A stretch of 46,780 nucleotides of DNA from a virus (IMGVR_UViG_3300005265_000020:1-46780), one strand, 5' to 3'. Positions 1 to 6,654 are shown, counted from the first letter of the stretch. Notes: generated by a model not told the origin, from the letters alone. Numbers and translations are program-made.

Positions 1-104
1 TGAATTGTAGTTATGAACTTTCCTTCTTCATTCATACGACGAATAAGCTCTCTTGCTACATAACCATCAACACTGTGAATGACGTTTGGTGCCATTCCTG
101 CATT
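1..104. repeat. Terminal direct repeat, left copy
   Basis: The first 104 bases are identical to the last 104 bases (46677-46780). The repeat lies inside the RNA polymerase subunit 2 gene, and the reading frame continues across it, so the two ends are one locus. This is most likely assembler overlap on a circular or terminally redundant genome, not a biological terminal repeat, which would be unlikely to start in the middle of a gene. Confidence 0.97.
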
Positions 105-941
105 AAATTCACTTGGCTCATACACTTCACGAACACCATTAACTTCTATCTTCACACCATTCTTTGAGTAATCCATATACTCAAATTCCACTTCCGTTTT
201 CACATCATAGCGAATTTTCATTCCGTCAGGCATAGTCCAATAGTACGTACCTACTTTAGCATTATTGAGTGCCTGAATTGCATCCATCGCAATTATTGCC
301 TTAGGTGCAATATCAATCATTGCTTCACGAAATGCATCTTCCATTGATGAATACTCTGGATAGATCGGAGTATCTTCTTTGTCAACTGCTACGTCACGCT
401 TGTATGCTTCTTCAAAGTTAATTTCTGGTTGCTTTGATTTCGGGAACATATGTGATAACATTTCTGTATATCCATTACGTTTTCCGTACATAGTAGTCAT
501 AAGAGCTTTCTTGCAATTATCCCTTGTGAAGCAGTCAAGCTTCATATACTTATTCATAGCGGCAGCGAGTAACTTGTAAGCATCTGCCATTTGGTTACCG
601 TTAGCTAAATTACAAGTAGCAGCAGTTTTCTTATCTGCAGTTAGAATTGCATAAAGTTGTAATGCTTGGTTGCTTGCATCTAGATATATCATATGAGCTG
701 GCAACTTTCCTTGCTCATAAATCCTTAATGCTTTCACTGCAGTATTGTATTCAGTTTCCGAATCTGCAAATTGCGCTTCCTGCTCCAGTCTATCCAACTT
801 TCCCTTAACCCATTTAACTCTATCTTCAAACGATTGCTTATCTAACCCGTAATGATTAGCAATGTCCACCGCAGTCCAGAATATTCCTCTATCGTTAAAA
901 TCCAGCATACTATATTCTTTTATTCGATACTTGATATTCAT
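1..941 (-). CDS. RNAPII subunit 2 (N4 gp16-like), N-terminal part of gene cut by the window ends
   Basis: This is the catalytic subunit of a phage-encoded single-subunit-type (T7 family) RNA polymerase. The gene runs off base 1 and continues at 46676 down to 46484, giving 377 residues, close to N4 gp16 (about 404). Visible motifs: motif A with catalytic Asp88 in YLDASNQALQ, and motif B RDNCKKALMTTMYGKRNGY with Lys144 and Tyr152. Motif C with Asp315 is on the other window end. The DxxGR segment is absent here and sits in subunit 1, the same division as in N4. The start is uncertain: ATG 941 has a weak ribosome site and ATG 908 follows two bases after the TAG of the small upstream ORF, suggesting translational coupling. 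It is expected to transcribe middle genes in the host cytoplasm. Family assignment is firm; the promoter specificity is unknown. Confidence 0.93.
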   Translation of the reverse strand, partial: MNIKYRIKEYSMLDFNDRGIFWTAVDIANHYGLDKQSFEDRVKWVKGKLDRLEQEAQFADSETEYNTAVKALRIYEQGKLPAHMIYLDASNQALQLYAILTADKKTAATCNLANGNQMADAYKLLAAAMNKYMKLDCFTRDNCKKALMTTMYGKRNGYTEMLSHMFPKSKQPEINFEEAYKRDVAVDKEDTPIYPEYSSMEDAFREAMIDIAPKAIIAMDAIQALNNAKVGTYYWTMPDGMKIRYDVKTEVEFEYMDYSKNGVKIEVNGVREVYEPSEFNAGMAPNVIHSVDGYVARELIRRMNEEGKFITTI

Positions 942-1092
942 ACCAAGTTTTCAATCCACTGAATATTCCATAGTGATGTATTCTTCTATTTATCACTAGA
1001 TAATCTTTGTATTGCTCCTTGTCCGAAACTTTATACTTTGTATTGAATTCCTCGTATGTTAACGGTAATATCTTAAGTTTTCCAACTTTCAT
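910..1092 (-). CDS. 60-residue ORF between the two RNAPII subunit genes
   Basis: It encodes a 60-residue charged peptide with no recognised domain. It has a strong ribosome site (AAAGGAG, 6 bases before ATG 1092) and begins 11 bases after the subunit 1 stop. Its last codons overlap the possible first start (941) of subunit 2, and its TAG stop (912-910) is two bases from the alternative start ATG 908. It may be a leader peptide coupling subunit 2 translation, a small protein of its own, or, through a +1 shift in the overlap, the N-terminus of subunit 2. The sequence alone does not decide. Confidence 0.6.
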   Translation of the reverse strand: MKVGKLKILPLTYEEFNTKYKVSDKEQYKDYLVINRRIHHYGIFSGLKTWYEYQVSNKRI

Positions 1093-1103
1093 TTGTAACT
1101 CCT

Positions 1104-2021
1104 TTATTTAATTGTTACTCTTCCTGGAATCACTGGTGTAATGATTCCTTTCCTGAACTTATCCCCCTGCAAGTTAACATCGTAACCTGTGGAATAAAGT
1201 CTGCCTCTGAAATCCAACTTCCACTCAAAGTAGAATTCTCTATTCTTGAGCGTGTTAAATACAATGTCTGCACTTTTAGTTACGTTTCTCTCTATTGCTT
1301 CTGCAAAGTGAAAATCATACTTTTTCATAAGTTTATCAACAATGTAATCTTGCAAAGGTTCAAACTCTGCATCATTTGTTAATTTATACTTATTGTGCTG
1401 CAATATGTTAAGTGTATCTAACACATTCTGCGGCTGTGAAGCTTCTCCCCGATTTAACGTAGGTTTAGATTGACTCAAATGATATCCTCCCGAAGCATTT
1501 TCCTTCCAATCCTTAGGGAGTTCAATTAATGGAATCTTGAAGAACTCTAATTCTGGAGCTACCGCCAAAGAAGAATCTAACTCGAATCCTATCTTACAGT
1601 GTGCTATCTTTCGGTATTCACCATCATCAAGCTTAACGTTCAAGTATTCAATGTCATACAAAATGTCATCCATTGCCAATACAATATCAAACGATAATCT
1701 AAACGCTTCATCTTGATCGGGATAATTACTTTTCATAAACCTAGAGAATGCCAATGACTTTATAACTGCATTTGTTTGCAGCCATCTAAAGCCTTCGTCC
1801 ATCCGTGTATATACAAGTGGATTCGCTATGATTCCAATCAAATACAACATAAGCTCTTCTGTGTCATTGTCTCCAATGATCTTCTGCAGTATTTCAAAGT
1901 GACCTTCGTTCATTTCATTTATGAACAAATCAGCTTCTACTGCAATGGTTTCCAACAATGATTCTTTCGAGAACATCATCTCAACTTCCTCTTGCGACTT
2001 ACCTTCCAACAATATCTTCAT
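1104..2021 (-). CDS. RNAPII subunit 1 (N4 gp15-like)
   Basis: This 305-residue protein is the N-terminal half of a split T7-family RNA polymerase. The decisive motif is LDFRGRLYSTG near the C-terminus (Asp270-Arg274), the DxxGR element that contacts the growing hybrid in T7-type enzymes, followed by NLQGDKFRKGIITP, which matches the T7 segment after DWRGR. The protein then stops, and the rest of the polymerase (motifs A, B, C) is in the next gene. N4 RNAPII is split at the same place into gp15 (about 269) and gp16. The start ATG 2021 abuts the TAG of the upstream gene and has GAGGAG upstream. Together with subunit 2 it should form the phage middle-gene polymerase. Confidence is high because the two halves join into one complete polymerase. 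Confidence 0.93.
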   Translation of the reverse strand: MKILLEGKSQEEVEMMFSKESLLETIAVEADLFINEMNEGHFEILQKIIGDNDTEELMLYLIGIIANPLVYTRMDEGFRWLQTNAVIKSLAFSRFMKSNYPDQDEAFRLSFDIVLAMDDILYDIEYLNVKLDDGEYRKIAHCKIGFELDSSLAVAPELEFFKIPLIELPKDWKENASGGYHLSQSKPTLNRGEASQPQNVLDTLNILQHNKYKLTNDAEFEPLQDYIVDKLMKKYDFHFAEAIERNVTKSADIVFNTLKNREFYFEWKLDFRGRLYSTGYDVNLQGDKFRKGIITPVIPGRVTIK

Positions 2022-2258
2022 CTAAAACTCCTCAGCTAACATTGTATCTAAAATCTTGAGACGTATCAGTTCCGCCAACTCTTTATCTTTCCGTGTCATT
2101 GGACAACCCACATCGTAAAATGATTTACGAATATTGAAGAACATTTGTTGTGCCTTCTTTAGTTGGTTTTCCGTCAACACTTTCTTCAGTTCATCCGAGG
2201 TAGTCTCTTCGACTTTACCTGAAATCAACTTCTTCTTAGCGTTAGACATTTCCAGCAT
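2022..2258 (-). CDS. Hypothetical 78-residue early protein
   Basis: The product is a small, mostly helical, charged protein with a Lys-rich N-terminus and an acidic C-terminus; no family was recognised. It lies directly before RNAPII subunit 1, sharing a TAG-ATG junction, so the two are surely co-translated. Start ATG 2258 is two bases after the previous stop (TAA-TT-ATG); ATG 2249, preceded by CTGGAA, is the alternative. A role with the polymerase is suggested only by position. Confidence 0.75.
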   Translation of the reverse strand: MLEMSNAKKKLISGKVEETTSDELKKVLTENQLKKAQQMFFNIRKSFYDVGCPMTRKDKELAELIRLKILDTMLAEEF

Positions 2259-2260
2259 AA

Positions 2261-2485
2261 TTATGCTTTGTTACTTAGAATTGCCTCTTTGGCTTGCTCC
2301 GGTGTTGTGAACCAGATTCCGTACTTGGAATCCATCTTTTGACAACTTGCTACCCAATCATCGCCAATAATCATTTGACGCATCTTGATTTTATCTGTAT
2401 AGAAATTGGGAACAAAAATTGTAATAACTTGTGGTCCAAGCTGTGCAATGGTAAAGTCGTCTTTAGTCTGTGTAATTGTAGTCAT
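2261..2485 (-). CDS. Hypothetical 74-residue early protein
   Basis: A compact protein that appears to alternate strand and helix segments, with the C-terminal pattern KYGIWFTTPEQAKEAIL. No family was recognised. It has a good ribosome site (GAAAGGATAC before ATG 2485) and sits two bases upstream of the next gene in the early operon. Confidence 0.8.
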   Translation of the reverse strand: MTTITQTKDDFTIAQLGPQVITIFVPNFYTDKIKMRQMIIGDDWVASCQKMDSKYGIWFTTPEQAKEAILSNKA

Positions 2486-2533
2486 TTGTGTATCCTTTCA
2501 TAAATACTTTGGTTGGCCTATTGGCATCTTGTT

Positions 2534-2752
2534 TTATATAAACGAAAACCTAAACGTTTCATCAGGAAAAACTATTTCGAATTCGTCCTGAATGTTCTTA
2601 GCTCTATTGTAAGAATAACATTTAAATACCGTTTCCCATCTTTCAAATCTATCATCTGGTCCATACGTGAATTTCACTTGTACCATATAAACTCTATCCG
2701 TAAAGTCATCGCTGATTGTATTGTTGATTTCTTCTAGTCTTTCTAATGTCAT
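2534..2752 (-). CDS. Hypothetical 72-residue early protein
   Basis: The start was placed at ATG 2752, not the ATG 15 bases upstream, because AAAGGATTT sits at normal spacing before it. The product is a small acidic, aromatic-rich protein (VQVKFTYGPDDRFERWETVF) whose strand-rich pattern suggests a beta fold. Its function is not recognised. A long leader carrying a hairpin (2817-2833) separates it from the SLOG gene upstream. Confidence 0.78.
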   Translation of the reverse strand: MTLERLEEINNTISDDFTDRVYMVQVKFTYGPDDRFERWETVFKCYSYNRAKNIQDEFEIVFPDETFRFSFI

Positions 2753-2816
2753 TGTAAATCCTTTCAAAGATTAGTTCAATTGACTCTTGTGATAAGAGCA
2801 CTTCCGTTCCGGCTAG

Positions 2817-2833
2817 TCGACCAAGAAGGTCGA
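2817..2833 (-). promoter_or_regulatory. Intercistronic hairpin after the SLOG gene
   Basis: A perfect 6-bp stem TCGACC/GGTCGA with a 5-base loop lies 6 bases beyond the stop at 2840 and 65 bases before the next start. There is no U tract, so it is unlikely to be an intrinsic terminator. RNA processing, 3'-end protection or a polymerase signal are possible. Confidence 0.55.
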
Positions 2834-2839
2834 TTGGTA

Positions 2840-3343
2840 TTATTTAATATCTAACGATGCAACTATTCGATTGAGATCATCGAGATTTGCAAGGTTCAAT
2901 ACTTTAATACCAACGTGACGTGCAAGTTTAATTGCCGTAGCAGTTCCTCCCACATCCTCACCTCTTGGCGTCCAGCATATCACGAACTGTGAATATGTCT
3001 TTGGGTCAATATCCCAGCCATATACTTGGTGAACATTTCTTGCGTGCAATTTACGTGCACCCTGAGAACATCTATTCCAAGCTGGATGAATCCACTCTGC
3101 AATTTCATATGCACGTTGAGTTGCACCCACGAAATTACTTTGATGACCGTTGAATCCATTCCAAGGTAAGAATATTTGCATATCCTCATTCTCCAAGTTC
3201 TTCGTGAATGCAGTATCTGCACCATCAGCTCCACCTGATCTTAGAATGTATCCTTTCTCTTTAAGTTTCAGTCCGATGATAGCCATCAACTCGAGTATTT
3301 CCGTTGGAGTTTGTCTGCTCCCTATTCCTGCATAATATTTCAT
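2840..3343 (-). CDS. SLOG-superfamily nucleotide-binding protein (YspA/DprA-like)
   Basis: This 167-residue protein has the features of the SLOG Rossmann-like fold: an N-terminal GIGSRQTP strand-loop, and near residue 37 the signature LRSGGADGADTAF that binds nucleotide phosphates, followed by conserved FLPWNGFNG and a C-terminal RGEDVGGTATAIKLA loop. SLOG proteins bind nucleotide or NAD-derived ligands, and phage members of this subgroup are common but mostly uncharacterised. The start ATG 3343 has GAAAGG upstream. It neighbours another probable small-molecule protein (3584-3961), which hints at interference with nucleotide-signal defence or NAD turnover; that role is inference. Fold assignment is confident, ligand unknown. 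Confidence 0.85.
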   Translation of the reverse strand: MKYYAGIGSRQTPTEILELMAIIGLKLKEKGYILRSGGADGADTAFTKNLENEDMQIFLPWNGFNGHQSNFVGATQRAYEIAEWIHPAWNRCSQGARKLHARNVHQVYGWDIDPKTYSQFVICWTPRGEDVGGTATAIKLARHVGIKVLNLANLDDLNRIVASLDIK

Positions 3344-3392
3344 AATTATACCTTTCGCCAGTTTAACGTGTTAGTCGCACGTTTTCATTAAG

Positions 3393-3587
3393 TTAGAGGA
3401 CATAGTCCTCGTTAAGATCAATATCATTGTCCAGGTATGATACATATTTGAATGCATCTGCTTGAATGTTATTATACCCTACTTTGTTTAGATACAATAT
3501 GATTTTATCAATCAACTCAGGGCTATCAACCCAACCATTAGCGTGTAACACTGCACCTATGAGTGCACGTACTCTTTTCGATTTCAT
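3393..3587 (-). CDS. Hypothetical 64-residue early protein
   Basis: A small mostly helical protein; no family recognised. Its ATG overlaps the stop of the upstream gene by four bases (ATGA) with GAAAGGAAC as ribosome site. Its last five codons (EDYVL) are exactly the hairpin at 3396-3410, so the coding end doubles as an RNA structure. Confidence 0.75.
   Translation of the reverse strand: MKSKRVRALIGAVLHANGWVDSPELIDKIILYLNKVGYNNIQADAFKYVSYLDNDIDLNEDYVL
3396..3410 (-). promoter_or_regulatory. Hairpin GAGGAC-TAT-GTCCTC
   Basis: A 6-bp stem with a 3-base TAT loop sits 53 bases before the SLOG gene start. A sister hairpin at 4962-4976 has the same loop and closing pairs but A-T in place of G-C at the third pair, a compensatory change. 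Short stems with 3-base loops are the form of N4 vRNAP promoters, but identity as a promoter is only a possibility. Confidence 0.5.
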
Positions 3588-3961
3588 TTTTGCGTTCCTT
3601 TCGCTGCGTTATAGAATCTTACAATAAGTTTCCATATAATTGGAGATTTTGATTGTAACTTTGCCAAACCTGAACCTGGAGGATTCACTGGTAGCACAAT
3701 CGTCTTCCCATCTTTATGCATCTGCCACAATGATGTTAGCTCTTCAAGCACTGTATCGTACTCGTCTTGTTTATCACTGAAAAATGATTGATTCGTCATT
3801 GCTGGCAATCTCTTTGTTGCTACACCGTAAGCTCCAAATATTCCACGAATCTGAGCTTGTCCTGCTTTACCACGACGTAATAGATTATCTCCAAACACAA
3901 AGATATAATCTGGTCGTTCACACGCATCATCACGTGTTATATGTTGTTGAAATATAAACAT
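3584..3961 (-). CDS. Phage protein with FGDN...GQAQIRG motif
   Basis: This 125-residue protein belongs to a phage-conserved family recognisable by VFGDNLLRRGKAGQAQIRG near residue 22, a TKRLP loop, and VLPVNPPGSGLAKL near residue 91. The glycine-rich loops resemble those of macrodomain-like or other small-molecule-binding proteins, but no activity is established to my knowledge. The gene overlaps both neighbours by 1-4 bases (TAATG, ATGA) with GGAGG as ribosome site, so it is translated with them. Its nearness to a SLOG protein makes a joint role in nucleotide or ADP-ribose-type chemistry worth testing. Confidence 0.7.
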   Translation of the reverse strand: MFIFQQHITRDDACERPDYIFVFGDNLLRRGKAGQAQIRGIFGAYGVATKRLPAMTNQSFFSDKQDEYDTVLEELTSLWQMHKDGKTIVLPVNPPGSGLAKLQSKSPIIWKLIVRFYNAAKGTQK

Positions 3962-4167
3962 TAGAACGGTTCCTCCATAAGAACTTCCGGCTCCCCGGCA
4001 TATTGCTCATACTCGTTAAAATATGCATTGAACAAATCCTGCCACATTAATGTAATGTCGTAATCACTGTAATCGCGGTCTGGATCTTTGCGTGCATTAC
4101 GCACCGCTTCGTTAGCACTATTGTTAGCATACTTCGTTGCCAGGTATTCTTGCGATAAAACGTCCAT
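3961..4167 (-). CDS. Hypothetical acidic 68-residue early protein
   Basis: A small acidic protein ending in EPEVLMEEPF; no family recognised. The start ATG 4167 has AAGGAG upstream and overlaps the end region of the short membrane peptide gene before it. Small acidic early phage proteins often bind host enzymes, but nothing specific is visible here. Confidence 0.75.
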   Translation of the reverse strand: MDVLSQEYLATKYANNSANEAVRNARKDPDRDYSDYDITLMWQDLFNAYFNEYEQYAGEPEVLMEEPF

Positions 4168-4169
4168 TG

Positions 4170-4274
4170 TTAACTCCTTACTTCAATTATTGTTAACACT
4201 ATTCCGGTCACTATTGCGACAACAAACAAACCTAAGATCACTACAGCCATTTCAATTGGCATTCCACTTTGCAT
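4170..4274 (-). CDS. 34-residue single-span membrane peptide
   Basis: Translation of 4274-4170 gives a peptide with one continuous hydrophobic segment, about MAVVILGLFVVAIVTGIVL, then a short polar tail. GGAG lies upstream of the ATG, and the stop lies inside the ribosome site of the next gene. It is expected in the inner membrane; candidate roles are superinfection effects or membrane targeting, unproven. Confidence 0.6.
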   Translation of the reverse strand: MQSGMPIEMAVVILGLFVVAIVTGIVLTIIEVRS

Positions 4275-4284
4275 CGTATTCTCC

Positions 4285-4446
4285 TTAACTGAAATACATA
4301 TCATCAAAGATCTTACGACCAAACCAATTGTACTTGCGTTCATTCACAAGTCCATAACCATAATCCAACTCTACTGCAATACATTCTGCAGTAAGTCTAT
4401 ATTCCAACACGTATGCTCCGAAAAGCTTTGTAAGTAATTTTTGCAT
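4285..4446 (-). CDS. Hypothetical 53-residue early protein
   Basis: This short gene has a strong ribosome site (AAAAGGATTT before ATG 4446) and a tight fit between neighbours. The product begins MQKLLTKLFGAYVLEYRL and ends GRKIFDDMYFS. No family was recognised. Two hairpins (4476-4488 and 4506-4527) lie in its leader. Confidence 0.6.
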   Translation of the reverse strand: MQKLLTKLFGAYVLEYRLTAECIAVELDYGYGLVNERKYNWFGRKIFDDMYFS

Positions 4447-4475
4447 TTTAAATCCTTTTATAATGCGTATTTTCC

Positions 4476-4488
4476 TGCCACTATGGCA
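4476..4488 (-). promoter_or_regulatory. Hairpin TGCCA-TAG-TGGCA
   Basis: A 5-bp stem with a 3-base loop, followed on the minus strand by GGAAAATACG, 30 bases before ATG 4446. Size and loop length match N4-type vRNAP promoter hairpins, whose loops carry a central purine, as here. It could equally be a leader structure. Confidence 0.4.
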
Positions 4489-4505
4489 CTCTTGGTTAAC
4501 TCCAT

Positions 4506-4527
4506 AGGATACACTGTAATGTATCCT
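4506..4527 (-). promoter_or_regulatory. Intercistronic 8-bp hairpin
   Basis: A perfect stem AGGATACA/TGTATCCT with a 6-base loop follows the stop of the 119-residue gene by 5 bases. No U tract follows, so a processing or mRNA-stabilising element is more likely than a terminator. Confidence 0.55.
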
Positions 4528-4532
4528 AGCAA

Positions 4533-4892
4533 TTAATCTATTAATCCAGCGTCCTTAAGAAAACCGTTCAATGTTCCCTTAAGTACTCTCACGTTTCCAT
4601 TATAATCTGGATGCGATAGAGTATCAAGCGTGAATGTATGTGCCATATAAATCTTGGCAATGCGTCCTTGATCTTGAGGAACCTCAAATATAATCTTGCA
4701 TACTTCCATTGGTTCTGGCATAAGACTATCTGGTTCTTCCCACGTTACTGATAAGACAAAGTAAACTTTACCGTCTAGTACTACTGCATTGTTTGCATCT
4801 GGATACACTTTACGTGCATACTGCTTTGAAATTGTAGTATTAGAACCTGACTTGAGATCTAAGAACGAACCTAACTTTTTATAATTATACAT
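4533..4892 (-). CDS. Hypothetical 119-residue early protein
   Basis: This appears to be the first gene of the early block that ends with RNAPII. The product is a soluble, apparently beta-rich protein (VVLDGKVYFVLSVTWEEPD) with no family recognised. ATG 4892 has AAAGGAG upstream, and about 900 bases of non-coding control region precede it. Confidence 0.8.
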   Translation of the reverse strand: MYNYKKLGSFLDLKSGSNTTISKQYARKVYPDANNAVVLDGKVYFVLSVTWEEPDSLMPEPMEVCKIIFEVPQDQGRIAKIYMAHTFTLDTLSHPDYNGNVRVLKGTLNGFLKDAGLID

Positions 4893-4960
4893 AACTTGCT
4901 CCTTTCATAGAGTTAAATGTTATGTGGCCTTTCGGCTGCCCTTAAGCGATTCGTGAATTA

Positions 4961-4977
4961 TGAAGACATAGTCTTCA
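4961..4977 (-). promoter_or_regulatory. Hairpin TGAAGAC-TAT-GTCTTCA
   Basis: A perfect 7-bp stem with a 3-base TAT loop, 69 bases upstream of the first early gene (ATG 4892). It shares loop and architecture with 3396-3410, with one compensatory pair change. A promoter or RNA-processing role is plausible. Confidence 0.5.
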
Positions 4978-5330
4978 CACTGTAGCTGGACATTGTCCAA
5001 GTACGGCACACGGCCAGCTGCCAATCACATACTGCTTATGATTACGGTACTGTACACATATGCACCACTCTGATGAACGGTGTAAAATGTGCTGTACGTA
5101 TTTTCGGTAAGCTTGGTCAGTGATGGTGCTACGTTGTACTGGTGCAATGACAGGCTGTGCTTGCACAGTCCCGCCGCCACATACACCGCAGCATCCAACG
5201 GCATATCCACAGCATACAACATAATCGCAGCATAATATCACGGTGATTTAACACGGTGTGTATACGTGTGATGTGTACGTGGTACTACCAACGCGACATC
5301 ACCGTAGTGTGCACACGTCACTCACTGTGT

Positions 5331-5356
5331 CAACATCGTTGGCTGTGCATCGCACA
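5331..5356 (-). promoter_or_regulatory. Two adjacent 3-base-loop hairpins, both with GAT loop
   Basis: On the minus strand TGTGC-GAT-GCACA (5344-5356) is followed at once by CAAC-GAT-GTTG (5331-5341). Both have 3-base loops, as in N4 vRNAP promoters, and a similar hairpin, ACAAC-GAA-GTTGT, precedes the second control region's genes at 46386-46398. Confidence 0.4.
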
Positions 5357-5394
5357 ATAAAGGAAGCTTCAGCTGCCTTGCACCGTTGCATACC

Positions 5395-5403
5395 GGGGGG
5401 GGG
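5395..5403 (+). repeat. G9 homopolymer tract
   Basis: Nine consecutive G (C on the minus strand) in an otherwise AT-rich genome. It could be a slippage-prone site, a mark of a processed genome end, or an assembly/sequencing weak point. Confidence 0.9.
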
Positions 5404-5704
5404 TGTTTCTGTGGAAAACATTGGACTGCTGAGGTGCGGTGAGGGTCATTCACGTATAAATCTCAGAATATTTCAAAATATCTCAAAAACTCACACGTCC
5501 ATACCTGTTGCTTATCTCTCAATCATATCTCCCACGTTATTGCACCATATCAATTTCGGTGTTTCTTCTACACTGACAAAAACAAATTTTCAATCAAGGA
5601 GTCAATCAAAACGTATTGTATTTGGACATACATATTGTCAGTGCAAAACTTGGTCTTACGTAGAAAAAATCTACTGCCAAGAATCGTTCAACTCAGTGTA
5701 AAAC

Positions 5705-5765
5705 GGGGGACTAGCGCCCCCCTTTCTTTGGAAGATTTCTCTGCCTAGTCACGCCTTGGGGCGTG
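5705..5765 (-). terminator. Structured, terminator-like region after the 5788-6231 gene
   Basis: On the minus strand a hairpin CACGCC-CCAA-GGCGTG (5765-5750) is followed by a GGGGG/CCCCC stem (5722-5717 with 5709-5705) and then GTTTTA. A competing pairing ACTAG (5749-5745) with CTAGT (5714-5710) crosses the G/C stem and would disrupt it. The simple reading is a terminator for the preceding gene; the alternative pairing could make it conditional. The U tract is short, so termination strength is uncertain. Confidence 0.5.
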
Positions 5766-5787
5766 GGGCTTGGAAATTGGAGCCGTT

Positions 5788-6231
5788 TTATTGAAAATCT
5801 TCAAAATATTTGAGTATTACCGTTTTGTCTCCATTCTTTACTCCCATTATCATTGTGCTCTCTCCTTCTTCTAAATCTGCAATTGCTCTCATTTCATTGT
5901 TGAGCATTATGTGTTCAGTGTTATCTATTTCGATTTTCACCAATCCATTTCCTCTTCTCAGCAACGTTACTTTCTTTGGTTTTTTCAATGGTAACAATTC
6001 GGGCATTGTTGTTTTGATTTTTTTTGCCTCCAATTTCGTATATTTTTTTTCTTTCCCGTATTTTTCTTTCCATACTTTGTAAACTTCTCCTTCAAAGCAA
6101 TCGCTTAGACTCTTTGGTTTATTTATCACATAGATTTTATTCTTTGCGAAAATTTGTATATATTTTTTATATACAATTCCTACTCTTATTATCGAGTGTT
6201 TAAATGGTAGCTCCGTTATTCTCGTTGACAT
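5788..6231 (-). CDS. Hypothetical basic 147-residue protein in the control region
   Basis: The only convincing gene between the two non-coding segments. It has GAGGAG before ATG 6231. The product is Lys-rich in its middle (KEKYGKEKKYTKLEAKK) and strand-rich at the C-terminus (LVKIEIDNTEHIMLNNEM), suggesting a nucleic-acid-binding protein, though no domain is recognised. Its position, directly downstream of the hairpin repeats at 6570-6692 and upstream of the early operon, suggests it is among the first genes transcribed. A terminator-like structure follows it. Confidence 0.75.
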   Translation of the reverse strand: MSTRITELPFKHSIIRVGIVYKKYIQIFAKNKIYVINKPKSLSDCFEGEVYKVWKEKYGKEKKYTKLEAKKIKTTMPELLPLKKPKKVTLLRRGNGLVKIEIDNTEHIMLNNEMRAIADLEEGESTMIMGVKNGDKTVILKYFEDFQ

Positions 6232-6569
6232 TCTTATTCTCCTCTCGTGTTAAAATTACACCAATTCGGTGCACGGTGCGAAACGTTAAATATCGGGGAA
6301 ATAAATATTAATGCACCCCCTCTGATCAGAGATCAAGGTTAGGTTGATGTTTTACTTTCCTCATATTTTAGCGTACACTACTCGTGATTCTGTGTTCCGT
6401 TCATTCCAGTGTCCAGCTTCCGTTATCCTTAGTTGTAATTTATTGCTTCTTGACGTTACGTCCGCGGACTGACAACCGTTCGGTTCTTTATTACATTGTT
6501 TCATTTAAAGATTTCATGAAATGTTTACCGTTAATCTCAACGTAATCATTGTTTTACTTATTGGTGTAT

Positions 6570-6607
6570 GGTGTGCTAAGCTCACAAGTTGGCACTAACA
6601 CAGTTAT
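6570..6607 (-). repeat. Imperfect direct repeat, copy A
   Basis: This 38-base unit is about 76% identical (29/38) to 6655-6692, 85 bases away; most differences are transitions. On the minus strand it starts with a TAAC-TGT-GTTA hairpin (6596-6606) followed by the conserved TGCC(A/G)ACTTGTG. Confidence 0.8.
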
Positions 6608-6654
6608 TTTCTCGGTGTCATTTCAGTGTTATCATTGTTTCAATACTCGTGCAG

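Larger units (their letters stand above)
4893..5787 (-). other. Non-coding control region with GC-rich inverted-repeat island
   Basis: Nearly 900 bases without a convincing gene. From about 5000 to 5460 the base composition is visibly richer in G and C than the rest, with many ACAC/GTGT and GCAC/GTGC inverted repeats (for example 5155-5168, 5344-5356) and a run of nine G (5395-5403). Open frames here on either strand lack ribosome sites and have odd, Cys-rich or low-quality compositions. Lying between the late genes and the RNAPII operon, it is a candidate for early promoters, replication origin, packaging site or physical genome end. Confidence 0.6.

Noticed and set aside
1-104. Biological direct terminal repeat
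   Set aside because: The repeat is inside the RNAPII gene, has simple assembler-overlap length, and the reading frame passes through it; a real terminal repeat may exist elsewhere, perhaps in 4893-6970.
5040-5100. Hammerhead-ribozyme-like CTGATGA
   Set aside because: The matching CGAAA segment and stems I-III are missing.
4975-5241. 88- and 65-codon minus-strand frames in the GC-rich island
   Set aside because: Cys-rich, low-complexity products, no ribosome site, and composition explained by the repeats.
5258-5701. 147-codon open frame on the plus strand, ending just before a G/C hairpin with T-rich tail
   Set aside because: It would be the only plus-strand gene, starts with GTG without a ribosome site, crosses the G9 tract and repeat island, and its product has no coherent pattern. 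The hairpin is explained as part of the minus-strand structure.
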